Below the pieces are notes generated by a model that saw nothing but the letters and a program-made list of their open reading frames with translations, had not been told where the DNA came from and did not search any database. Of a stretch of DNA of 64,000 nt, positions 30,436 through 41,500 are shown in pieces. The stretch spans positions 88,803,150 to 88,867,149 of the forward strand of contig JAVIAB010000156.1 in NCBI GenBank assembly GCA_032433765.1, in the 5' to 3' direction. Within the stretch, counting starts at the first letter, position 1, and each line of letters begins with the position of its first letter. The translations under genes were made by a program, and so were the position numbers. The DNA comes from Megaustenia siamemsis (lineage: Eukaryota; Mollusca; Gastropoda; Stylommatophora; Ariophantidae).

Positions 30436-33091
30436 CTATCTATCTATCTTTCGTTCGCCTGAAGTATTGTCTATATCTGCAATGTCGTTTCCTGTATAAA
30501 TTTTACTGTCTTTTGTAATTCTTGCAGTGGCCCATATAGTTTTGTCTGTAGTGTTGTATCTATGAGCCAATGGATTTTCCTCAGTCTACTATATTCAGTG
30601 CAGTCTTGAAGTATGTGTTCAGCAGTCTGGGGTGCCTGTCCACATGTACAAGTAGTTGATGTGCCGATCTTGAATTTTGTATACATGTGACTATGGAGTC
30701 GATTGTGTCCTGTTCTTAGGCGTATAATGATAACTTGTTCATATCTATTCATATTATGAAAGGCATCCTGATATGGGGCTTGTGGTCCTCTGATTGATTT
30801 GATTATCTGTTTCTTATGATGGTATGTGACTGGTGTATCTAGTTGTGTGCCTGTTGAACCTTCCTTTGCCAACTGATCTGCTTTCTCATTTCCTGGTATT
30901 CCACAGTGAGACGGGATCCACTGCAGGGCAACCCTGTGGTGCTTGCAGAGTTCAGTCAATAAGGTCTGTAGATGTGGTAATTTTCTGGATTGTAGTGCCT
31001 GGAGTACTGATCTTGCATCTGTCAAAAACACTACAGGCTGTGGGCTAAGATTACTGTTCAGCAGCTTTTCTATTGCCAACTTTATTGCTTGTATTTCTGC
31101 ATCATAATTGTGACAATATTTCCCTGTTGCTATTTTATTCATATCCCTAGTGTTATTTGGGTACTCTATATATGCACCTGCTCCCCCATTCTTTACTGCA
31201 TTCTGTGCTGATCCATCTGTGTACACACGGATCCATAGGTCTTGTGGGTATTCTTCATCCAGGAAACTGAGAGTTATTGTTTTTCGCTGTAGACTATTTT
31301 GTTCCTCTTTGTCAACTATTCCTTTCACTTCTGTCCGAATTTGAACTGATAATCCTGATTCCTCTGTCCACGGAGTCTGTTCTGGTATGGGCAGAAGGGG
31401 TTTAACAACTCTTGGCATGTCTGGTGTTTGTCTACTAATACGCTTGGCTTGGTGGATAAAACTGCTTCTCTTAAGTCGTCCCAATGCAAGATTTTGGAAT
31501 CTGTCCTTCATTGGATGTCTCGGCATGCATACAAATTTTTCTGCCTGTATCAGCACCTTTGTGTCTCTCCGTTCTCTCAGTGCTGGTATCCTCCACAATT
31601 TCCCCATCTCCAATATTGGTGTTGATTTCATTGCTCCTGTGATGACCCTAAGTGCCTGGTTTTGTACTTTATCCAGTTCTTGCAATGTGGTGTTTGATGC
31701 TGAGCACCATGCGGATGATCCATATTCTAAATGTGGGCGTATACTCTGTTGGTAAACTTTACTGAGTATTTTCCCACTCGCACCCCATGTGGTTCCACAC
31801 AACTTTCTTAGAATAGCCAATTTCCTCCTTGCTTTTTGGGTTGCCTTATTTATCTGCTGTTTCCAAGATAGTTTGTTATCAAATGTAACTCCGAGATATG
31901 TAGCTTGTATGTCTTCTTTCACAGGCTCATTGTTTATGTAGATGGCTCCTGCTTTTTGTTTTGGGGAGAGTGTGAAAAGTGTAGTACTGCATTTGTCTGT
32001 ATTGATGCTGATACACCATCTATTTGTCCATGAATTCAGTGCATTCATAGCTCTTTGTAGCAATTTGGAGGCCACTGTTGCATACTCCTCTGTGCACCAC
32101 ATTACCAAGTCATCTGCATACATTGCCACTTTGATGCCATGTGGTAGTTCAGTAACTAGGTCATTGATGTAGATCAGAAAAAGTGTTGGCGATAGTACCC
32201 CTCCCTGTGGAACGCCCTGGCGCAGTAAGACCTTCTTACTCTTAAGACCATCCAGTTGCACTCTGGCTCTCCTATTATGCAGGTATGCTTTGACCCATTT
32301 GTACATCCTGCCATTTACTCCATAATTTCTCAGTTTCTTCAAAAGCCCTTCCTTCCATACCTTATCAAATGCTTTCTTTAGGTCTATCCATGCTGCTAGT
32401 ACCAGTTTCTTTTCTTGAAACGCATCTTCAATTTCCTGGGAAAGATAGGTTGCTTGATCTTCGGTAGAGTAACACTGTCTAAAGCCTGCTTGTTGTGGGA
32501 CAAGGAGATTTTCACTTTCCAGGTACCACTGCAGTCTGAGATTGATTATACGTTCCATTGTTTTACACAAACAGCTTGTAAGGCTGATTGGTCTATAGCT
32601 GGATGTCATTGAACCATCTTTTCCTGGCTTTAGTAATGGTATCATAATTGCTTCTCTCCATGCCTGTGGCACTCTACCTGTGATCCAGCAAATGTTGTAG
32701 ATCTGCAGTAGTTTTGCTTTAGCTGCAGTTCCCAAGTTCTTAATCATTTCATTGGACACTCCATCACTGCCTGGTGACTTTTTCATTTTTAATTTGGATA
32801 TTGCCAGCTCTAGCTCTCTTTGTGTAATGGGTGTTTCCATTACTTCATGTGTGGTCTCTTCTTGTCTTGCATTTTGTTGTTTTAAACGGGTCTCTTGTCG
32901 TTTTTCTAGGCTAGTTTCAATATTATTGTCATTTGCAAAGGAGTCTGCAAAGTAATTTGCTGCATGTTTACCTGTTAGAATGTTTCCATCCTTCTTCAGT
33001 GTAATTTTGGTGTTCCTTTCTGTACCCTCATCATTCAGCTGTTTTACAAGCTTCCACACTTTTCTTGTGTCTCGTTCAAGATTCAAGGACT
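30436..33091 (-). mobile_element. 5'-truncated non-LTR retrotransposon with RNase H (I-superclade type)
   Basis: The insert lies in the 28-bp array, flanked by ATGAGCTAGAT at 30425-30435 and 33092-33102. Removing the insert and one copy restores a normal repeat unit, so this is a real 11-bp target-site duplication. The minus-strand 3' end carries a short 3' UTR and a (GATA)n tail. The 5' end is truncated: no endonuclease and no ORF1. The target array must be older than the insertion. Confidence 0.93.
30471..33086 (-). CDS. Retrotransposon ORF2 C-terminal part: reverse transcriptase plus RNase H
   Basis: This is 871 codons without a stop or frameshift. The start is only the first possible codon after truncation (TTG), so the true protein began upstream. 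RT domain: SPGSDGVSNEMIKN (~104-117), SYRPISLTSCLCKTMERI (~163-180), AGFRQCYSTEDQ, WIDLKKAFDKVW (catalytic D235), RQGVPQGGVLSPTLF and MYADDLVMW (YADD 323-326). RNase H: VYTDGSA (D623), AEIQAI (E664), FLTDARSV (D690) and WIPSHCGIPGNEKADQLA (H727, E734, D737). A CTCG...HILQDC Cys/His cluster follows at about 813-829. The order RT, RNase H, Cys/His is typical of the I/Nimb/Ingi group; the exact clade needs a tree. All catalytic residues are present, so the copy looks young, although it cannot be autonomous without its endonuclease. Confidence 0.93.
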   Translation of the reverse strand: MNLERDTRKVWKLVKQLNDEGTERNTKITLKKDGNILTGKHAANYFADSFANDNNIETSLEKRQETRLKQQNARQEETTHEVMETPITQRELELAISKLKMKKSPGSDGVSNEMIKNLGTAAKAKLLQIYNICWITGRVPQAWREAIMIPLLKPGKDGSMTSSYRPISLTSCLCKTMERIINLRLQWYLESENLLVPQQAGFRQCYSTEDQATYLSQEIEDAFQEKKLVLAAWIDLKKAFDKVWKEGLLKKLRNYGVNGRMYKWVKAYLHNRRARVQLDGLKSKKVLLRQGVPQGGVLSPTLFLIYINDLVTELPHGIKVAMYADDLVMWCTEEYATVASKLLQRAMNALNSWTNRWCISINTDKCSTTLFTLSPKQKAGAIYINNEPVKEDIQATYLGVTFDNKLSWKQQINKATQKARRKLAILRKLCGTTWGASGKILSKVYQQSIRPHLEYGSSAWCSASNTTLQELDKVQNQALRVITGAMKSTPILEMGKLWRIPALRERRDTKVLIQAEKFVCMPRHPMKDRFQNLALGRLKRSSFIHQAKRISRQTPDMPRVVKPLLPIPEQTPWTEESGLSVQIRTEVKGIVDKEEQNSLQRKTITLSFLDEEYPQDLWIRVYTDGSAQNAVKNGGAGAYIEYPNNTRDMNKIATGKYCHNYDAEIQAIKLAIEKLLNSNLSPQPVVFLTDARSVLQALQSRKLPHLQTLLTELCKHHRVALQWIPSHCGIPGNEKADQLAKEGSTGTQLDTPVTYHHKKQIIKSIRGPQAPYQDAFHNMNRYEQVIIIRLRTGHNRLHSHMYTKFKIGTSTTCTCGQAPQTAEHILQDCTEYSRLRKIHWLIDTTLQTKLYGPLQELQKTVKFIQETTLQI

Positions 33092-33530
33092 ATGAGCTAG
33101 ATAATGAGAGAGCCATGTCATAAACTAGATAGTGCGAGAGCTGTGCCATGAGCTAGATAGTGAGAGAGCCATGTCATGAGCTAGATAGTGAGAGAGCCAT
33201 GTCATGAGCTAGATAGTGAGAGAGCCATGTCATGAGCTAGATAATGAGAGAGCCATGTCATAAGCTAGATAATGAGAGAGCCATGTCATGAGCTAGATAA
33301 TGAGAGAGCCATGTCATAAGCTAGATAATGAGAGAGCCATGTCATGAGCTAGATAATGAGAGATCCATGTCATAGGCTAGATAATGAGAGAGCCGTGTCA
33401 TAAGCTAGATAGTGAGAGAGCCATGTCTTTTGCTAGATAATGAGAGAGCCTTGTCATAAGCTAGATAGTGAGAGAGCCATGTCTTTTGCTAGATAATGAG
33501 AGAGCCTTGTCATAAGCTAGATAGTGAGAG
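33092..33530. repeat. Minisatellite, 28-bp unit (right part)
   Basis: This continues the array at 29050 beyond the LINE and contains only 28-bp forms, none of the 22-bp form that dominates on the left side. The composite expansion therefore either arose on the left only or did not spread across this junction. Confidence 0.93.
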
Positions 33531-33913
33531 AGTAGCCAAACACAATTTTGACCCATACAAGAAACAGGCTCCAGAAACAAAGTCATAGTTTGTTGTCATA
33601 GAAAGTTGCCTTATGAGAAATCAGGACATTCAGTAAAGCAGACATACAAGAACGCAACATTTATTGTCCTGATCTTGTTGTCAACATCATAGAGCGCTTG
33701 TGTCTGTCTGCAGACTTTTACTCTCCAGTTTAGCATCTTGCTTTGCTTGTTATTGCTAGTCCTAAATCATTTAATTAACTTATTTTGTGATATTTTACTA
33801 TTTCTATTGTTTGAGTCAGCAATCACATACTTTGATTACAGAAACACAGCAGACACATATTGTGTGTTACAACTCTCACTGTGTTTGTTACAACTCTCAC
33901 TGTGTGTTTTACA

Positions 33914-33944
<31 letters not shown>

Positions 33945-34380
33945 TATAACTCTCACTGACAAAACCAAATATGCAGATACACAAAAATAAGAACATTCTC
34001 AGAAAACTGTTTTTGTAACGCAAACTATGATCAGTGTGTGTAAATTAACAACTCATAAGAGCTGAGAGCTGTGTATCAAATCTGGATTCTGTGTGCTCTT
34101 ATTTTCACTGATTCACATTTTACAAAATTCTTGCATCACACTTTTAGTTTTGTGAACACTTCATGTGAATGATTTCACAAACCGAATACATCATTCAGGG
34201 ATTATTTTTATTTGAAATATGTTTTCACAAGGGTTTCAATGTTTGATGTTTTGTTCTGCGGAATAATTTAGATGTCATTCTTTGTTCTAGAACAAGCATC
34301 TTTCAACACATTTAATTGTTTCTATGGTTTTACAATTTCTTCAATGTATTCCTGAAAAGTTCACTTCTTTTTTTTTTTTT
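33531..34380. other. Single-copy AT-rich spacer with a (GT)n microsatellite
   Basis: It contains three CTGTGTTTGTTACAACTCTCA-like copies near 33865-33915, a (GT)n run at about 33917-33943, and a T12 run before the next array. No exon or known element is seen. Confidence 0.6.
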
Positions 34381-34830
34381 ACAGTAGTAATAGCAAGCAT
34401 TTTCCAAAATAACAGCTGTTTACAGGGGTAATAGAAAGCATTTCCCAAAATAACAGCTGTTTACAGGGGTAATAGCAAGCATTTCCCAAAATAACAGCTG
34501 TTTACAGTGGTAATAGCAAGCATTTCCCAAAAAAACAGCTGTTTACAGGGGTAATAGCAAGCATTTCCCAAAATAACAGCTGTTTACAGTGGTAATAGCA
34601 AGCATTTCCCAAAATAACAGCTGTTTACAGGGGTAATAGCAAGCATTTCCCAAAATAACAGCTGTTTACAGTGGTAATAGCAAGCATTTCCCAAAATAAC
34701 AGCTGTTTACAGTGGTAATAGCAAGCATTTCCCAAAATAACAGCTGTTTACAGTGGTAATAGCAAGCATTTCCCAAAATAACAGCTGTTTACAGTGGTAA
34801 TAGCAAGCATTTCCCAAAATAACAGCTGTG
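34381..34830. repeat. Minisatellite, 41-bp unit containing AACAGCTGTT
   Basis: About 11 units of TTTACAGTGGTAATAGCAAG plus CATTTCCCAAAATAACAGCTG. Each unit has the palindromic E-box AACAGCTGTT. Units are nearly identical; the alternation of ACAGGGG and ACAGTGG is the main variation. Confidence 0.95.
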
Positions 34831-34879
34831 AATTATTTCACAGGGATCACCTGCTGAGTTAGTTATTAATAAGTAGGTA

Positions 34880-36235
34880 AATATTTCCTGGAATATCAAT
34901 TGTAGAATGTTGTAACATCAAGCAGATATCTCCTTGAATATCAACTGTAGAATGTTGTAACATCAAACAGATATCTCCTGGAATATCAACTGTAGAATGT
35001 TGTAACATCAAGCATATAATTCATGGAATGTCAACTGTATAATGTTGTAACATCAAGCAGATATTTCCTGGAATATCAACTGTAGAATGTTGTAACATCA
35101 AGCAGATATCTCCTGGAATATCAACTGTAGAATGTTGTAACATCAAGCATATAATTCATGGAATGTCAACTGTATAATGTTGTAACATCAAGCAGATATT
35201 TCCTGGAATATCAACTGTAGAATGTTGTAACATCAAGCAGATATCTCATAGGATATCAACTGTAGAATGTTGTAACATCAAGCATATATTTCCTGGAATA
35301 TCAACTGTAGAATGTTGTAACATCAAGCATAAAATTCCTGGAATATCAACTGTAGGATGTTGTAACATCAAGCATATATTTCCTGGAATATCAAGTGTAG
35401 AATGTTGTACCATCAAGCATATAATTCCTGGAATATCAACTGTAGAATGTTGTAACATCAAGCATATAATTCCTGGAATATCAACTGTAGAATGTTGTAC
35501 CATCAAGCATATAATTCCTGGAATATCAACTGTAGAATGTTGTACCATCAAGCATATAATTCCTGGAATATCAAATGTAGAATGTTGTACCATCAAGCAT
35601 ATAATTCCTGGAATATCAACTGTAGAATGTTGTAACATCAAGCAGATATCTCCTGGAATATCAACTGTAGAATGTTGTAACATCAAGCATATAATTCATG
35701 GAATGTCAACTGTATAATGTTGTAACATCAAGCAGATATTTCCTGGAATATCAACTGTAGAATGTTGTAACATCAAGCATATAATCCCTGGAATATCAAC
35801 TGTAGAATGTTGTAACATCAAGCATATATCTCCTGGAATATCAACTGTAGAATGTTGTAACGTCAAGCATATAATTCATGGAATGTCAACTGTAGAATGT
35901 TGTAACATCAAACAGATATCTCCTGGAATATCAACTGTAGAATGTTGTAACATCAAGCATATAATTCATGGAATGTCAACTGTATAATGTTGTAACATCA
36001 AGCAGATATCTCATAGGATATCAACTGTAGAATGTTGTAACATCAAGCAGATATTTCATAGGATATCAACTGTAGAATGTTGTAACATCAAGCAGATATC
36101 TTATAGGATATCAACTGTAGAATGTTGTAACATCAAGCAGATATCTCATGGGATATCAACTGTAGAATGTTGTAACATCAAGCAGATATCTCATGGGATA
36201 TCAACTGTAGAATGTTGTAACATCAAGCATATCTC
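34880..36235. repeat. Minisatellite, 45-bp unit
   Basis: The unit is AATATCAACTGTAGAATGTTGTAACATCAAGC plus AGATATCTCCTGG, split here only for description; it is 45 bp, about 30 copies, mostly one length. Variants ATATAATTCATGGAATGTC and AGATATCTCATAGG occur in blocks, the latter concentrated at the right end. Confidence 0.94.
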
Positions 36236-36530
36236 TCCAGGAATATCAGCTTTGCCATCAGTGTTTGCAAGAAAGTTGTTCATGTCATTCAGCCAGTTAT
36301 GGTAGAAGCAGAAAGTAGATCAATTCTGGAATATCAGCTGCTTAACTGAGTCACTGGCAAAGAATTCTTCCAAAATGGTGCTACTTCTAGAGAAGCCAGT
36401 AAAGGGCTACTTCCAGCCAACAGAAGTACTACTCATTATTATAGGAAGTTGCCCCTGTGAGCTCCTTGTCCTCTCAAGACTTGCATCCATTCCAGAACTT
36501 CTTTTACATTGACCAGAGAGTGAAGCATGC
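36236..36530. other. Single-copy spacer
   Basis: It starts with a last degenerate unit of the previous array (GGAATATCAGCTTTGCC). No recognised coding content; the short minus-strand frame has no family resemblance. Confidence 0.5.
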
Positions 36531-36925
36531 CACAAGCACATCCATGCTGTAGACACATTCATGCTGTAGACACATCCATGCTGTAGACACATTCATGTTG
36601 TAGAAACATTCATGCTGTAGACACATCCATGCTGTAGACACATTCATGTTATAGACACATCCATGCTGTAGACACATTCATGTTATAGACACATCCATGC
36701 TGTAGACACACCCATGCTGTAGACACATTCATGCTGTAGACACATTCATGTTGTAGACACATTCATGCTGTAGACACATTCATGCTGTAGACACATTCAT
36801 GCTGTAGACACATCTATACTGTAGACACATCCATGCTGTAGACACATTCATGCTGTAGACACATTCATGTTATGGACACATTCATGTTATGGACACATTC
36901 ATGCCCTGGACACATTCATGGTTTG
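36531..36925. repeat. Minisatellite, 17-bp unit TGTAGACACATTCATGC
   Basis: About 23 copies of 17 bp, with CATCCATGC, CATTCATGT and TATAGACAC variants. It decays at the right end into ATGGACACATTCATGCC. Confidence 0.94.
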
Positions 36926-36939
36926 TAGAGATACATGTC

Positions 36940-38440
36940 ATTGATATTAGAGCTAAAAGACATTGATGTCTGTGGTCATTCAGTCAAGTTGATATTAACA
37001 CCAGTAGTCATTCAGTCGAGTTGATATTAGCACCAGTACTCATTCAGTCAAGTTGATATTAACACCAGTAGTATTTCAGTCAAGTTGATATTAACACCAG
37101 AAGTCATTCAGTCGAGTTGATATTAACACCAGTAGTCATTCAGTCAAGATGATATTAACACCAGTAGTATTTCAGTCAAGATGATATTAACACCAGTAGT
37201 CATTCAGTCAAGTTGATATTAACACCAGTAGTCATTCAGTCAAGTTGATATTAACACCAGTAGTATTTCAGTCAAGTTGATATTAACACCAGTAGTCATT
37301 CAGTCAAGATGATATTAACACCAGTAGTCATTCAGTCAAGTTGATATTAACACCAGCAGTCATTCAGTCATGATGATATTAACACCAGTAGTCATTCAGT
37401 CGAGTTGATATTAACACCAGTAGTATTTCAGTCAAGTTGATATTAACACCAGTAGTCATTCAGTCAAGATGATATTAACACCAGAAGTCATTCAGTCAAG
37501 TTGATATTAACACCAGTAGTATTTCAGTCAAGTTGATATTAACACCAGTAGTCATTCAGTCAAGATGATATTAACACCAGTAGTCATTCAGTCAAGTTGA
37601 TATTAACACCAATAGTCATTCAGTCAAGATGATATTAACACCAGTAGTCATTCAGTCAAGATGATATTAACACCAGTAGTCATTCAGCCAAGTTGATATT
37701 AACACCAGCAGTCATTCAGTCATGATGATATTAACACTAGTAGTCATTCAGTCGAGTTGATATTAACACCAGAAGTCATTCAGTCATGTTAATATTAACA
37801 CTAGAAGTCATTCAGTCAAGATGATATTAACACTAGTAGTCATTCAGTCAAGTTGATATTAACACTAGTAGTCATTCAGTTAAGTTGATATTAACACCAG
37901 TACTATTTCAGTCAAGTTGATATTAACACCAGTAGTCATTCAGTCAAGATGATATTAACACCAGTAGTCATTCAGTCAAGTTGATATTAACACCAGCAGT
38001 CATTCAGTCATGATGATATTAACACCAGTAGTCATTCAGTCGAGTTGATATTAACACCAGAAGTCATTCAGTCATGTTGATATTAACACCAGAAGTCATT
38101 CAGTCAAGATGATATTAACACTAGTAGTCATTCAGTCAAGTTGATATTAACACTAGTAGTCATTCAGTCAAGTTGATATTAACACTAGAAGTCATTCAGT
38201 CAAGATGATATTAACACCAGAAGTCATTCAGTCAAGTTGATATTAACACCAGAAGTCATTCAGTCATATTGATATTAACACCAGAAGTCATTCAGTCAAG
38301 TTGATATTAACACTAGTAGTCATTCAGTCAAGTTGATATTAACACCAGAAGTCATTCAGTCAAGATGATATTAACACCAGAAGTCATTCAGTCAAGATGA
38401 TATTAACACTAGTAGTCATTCAGTCAAGTTGATATTAACA
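36940..38440. repeat. Minisatellite, 32-bp unit
   Basis: The unit is CATTCAGTCAAGTTGATATT plus AACACCAGTAGT, about 46 copies. Multi-unit blocks recur: the run AGCAGTCATTCAGTCATGATG appears at about 37354, 37709 and 38000, marking segmental duplication inside the array. Confidence 0.95.
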
Positions 38441-38534
38441 TGAGTAGACATTAAACAAAGAGGCATTTCACGTATGTTCACTCTGTTAAGATGATGTCTA
38501 TTCAAAATAATATCCATTCTTCCTCTTCATCACA

Positions 38535-41500
38535 TCAACCTGGGGGTCATTGGGGCACCACTGACAGATTTCATCAACCTGGGAGGTCATTAGGGCACAA
38601 CTGACAAGCTTCATCAACCTGGGAGGTCATTAGGGCACAACTGACAAGCTTCATCAACCTGGGGGGTCATTAGGGCACAACTGACAAGCTTCATCAACCT
38701 GGGGGGTCATTAGGGCACAACTGACAAGCTTCATCAACCTGGGGGGTCATTAGGGCACAACTGACAAGCTTCATCAACCTGGGAGGTCATTAGGGCACAA
38801 CTGACAAGCTTCATCAACCTGGGGGGTCATTAGAGCACAACTGACAAGCTTCATCAACCTGGGGGTCATTAGGGCACAACTGACAAGCTTCATCAACCTG
38901 GGGGGTCATTAGGGCACAACTGACAGATTTCATCAACCTGGAGGGACATTGGGGCACAATTGACTGACTTTATTAACCTGGGGTGGGGGGGGGGGTAATT
39001 GTGGCACCACTGACAGACTTTATCAATCTGGGGGTGGGGGGTCATTGTGGCACCACTGACAGACTTTATCAACCTCGGGGGTCATTGGGGCACAACTGAC
39101 AGGCTTCGTCACGCTGGGGAGGGGGGCATTGGGGCACTACTGACATGCTTCATCAAGCTGGGGGGGGGGGTTTCATTGGGGCACAACTGACAGACTTCAT
39201 CAAGCTGGGGTGGGGGGGGTGGGGGGGTCATTGGGGCACAACTGACAGACTTCATCAAGCTGGGGGGGAGAGGGTCATTGGGGCACTACTGACAGGCTTC
39301 AACAACCTGGGGTTGGGGGGCGGGGTCATTGGGGAACAACTGACACCTTCATCTTCCTGGGGGGTCTTTGGGGCACAACTGACAGACTTCATCAACCTGG
39401 GTGTCATTGGGGCACCACTGACAGACTTTATCAATCTGGGGGAAAAGGGGGGGGCATTGTGGCACCACTGACAGACTTTATCAATCTGGGGGAAAAGGGG
39501 GGGGGGCATTGTGGCACCACTGACAGACTTTATCAATCTGGGGGGAAAGGGGGGGAGGTCATTGTGGCACCACTGACAGACTTTATCAATCTGGGGGAAA
39601 AGGGGGGGGGGCATTGTGGCACCACTGACAGACTTTATCAATCCGGGGGAAAAGGGGGGGGGGCATTGTGGCACCACTGACAGACTTTATCAATCTGGGG
39701 GGGGAAGGGGGGGAGGTCATTGTGGCACCACTGACAGACTTTATCAACCTGGGAGGTCATTATGGCACAACTGACAAGCTTCATCAACCTGGGAGGTCAT
39801 TAGGGCACAACTGACAACTTCATCAACCTGGGAGGTCATTAGGACACAACTGACACCTTCATCAACCTGGGAGGTCATTATGGCACAACTGACACCTTCA
39901 TCAACCTGGGAGGTCATTAGGGCACAACTGACAACATCATCAACCTGGGAGGTCATTAGGGCACAACTGACACCTTCATCAACCTGGGGGGTCATTAGGG
40001 CACAACTGACACCTTCATCAACCTGGGGGATCATTAGGGCACAACTGACACCTTCATCAACCTGGGGGATCATTAGGGCACAACTGACAGACTTCATCAA
40101 CCTGGGGGGTCATTAGGGCACAACTGACAGACTTCATCAACCTGGGGGGTCATTAGGGCACAACTGACAGACTTCATCAACCTGGGAGGTCATTAGAGCA
40201 CAACTGACACCTTCATCAACCTGGGAGGTCATTAGGGCACAACTGACACCTTCATCAACCTGGGAGGTCATTAGGGCACAACTGACACCTTCATCAACCT
40301 GGGAGGTCATTAGGGCACAACTGACACCTTCATCAACCTGGGGGGTCATTAGGGCACAACTGACACCTTCATCAACCTGGGAGGTCATTAGGGCACAACT
40401 GACAGACTTTATCAACCTGGGAGGTCATTAGGGTACAACTGACACCTTCATCAACCTGGGAGGTCATTAGGGCACAACTGACACCTTCATCAACCTGGGA
40501 GGTCATTAGAGCACAACTGACACCTTCATCAACCTGGGAGGTCATTAGGGCACAACTGACACCTTCATCAACCTGGGAGGTCATTAGGGCACAACTGACA
40601 CCTTCATCAACCTGGGAGGTCATTAGGGCACAACTGACACTTTCATCAACCTGGGAGGTCATTAGGGCACAACTGACACCTTAATCAACCTGGGGGGGTC
40701 ATTAGGGCACAACTGACACCTTCATCAACCTGGGAGGTCATTAGGGCACAACTGACACCTTCATCAACCTGGGGGGTCATTAGGGCACAACTGATACCTT
40801 CATCAACCTGGGGGGTCATTAGGGCACAACTGACACCTTCATCAACCTGGGGGGTCATTAGGGCACAACTGACACCTTCATCAACCTGGGGGGTCATTAG
40901 GGCACAACTGACACCTTCATCAACCTGGGAGGTCATTAGGGCACAACTGACACCTTCATCAACCTGGGGGGTCATTAGGGCACAACTGACACCTTCATCA
41001 ACCTGGGGGGTCATTAGGGCACAACTGACACCTTCATCAACCTGGGAAGTCATTAGGGCACAACTGATAGACTTCATCAACCTGGGAGGTCATTAGGGCA
41101 CAACTGACACCTTCATCAACCTGGGGGGTCATTAGGGCACAACTGACACCTTCATAAACCTGGGAGGTCATTAGGGCACAACTGACACCTTCATCAACCT
41201 GGGGGGTCATTAGGGCACAACTGACACCTTCATCAACCTGGGGGGTCATTAGGGCACAACTGACACCTTCATCAACCTGGGGGGTCATTAGGGCACAACT
41301 GACACCTTCATCAACCTGGGGGGTCATTAGGGCACAACTGACACCTTCATTAACCTGTGAGGTCATTAGGGCACAACTGACAGACTTCATCAACCTGGGA
41401 GGTCATTAGGGCACAACTGACACCTTCATCAACCTGGGGGGTCATTAGGGCACAACTGACACCTTCATCAACCTGGGGGGTCATTAGGGCACAACTGACA

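Noticed and set aside
31150..32955. Plus-strand small frames over the LINE ORF
   Set aside because: They are shadows of the 871-codon minus-strand RT/RNase H frame.
34370..34395. Strong acceptor (T12ACAG) starting an exon
   Set aside because: The sequence after AG begins with a stop in one frame and is the first unit of a 41-bp array in all.
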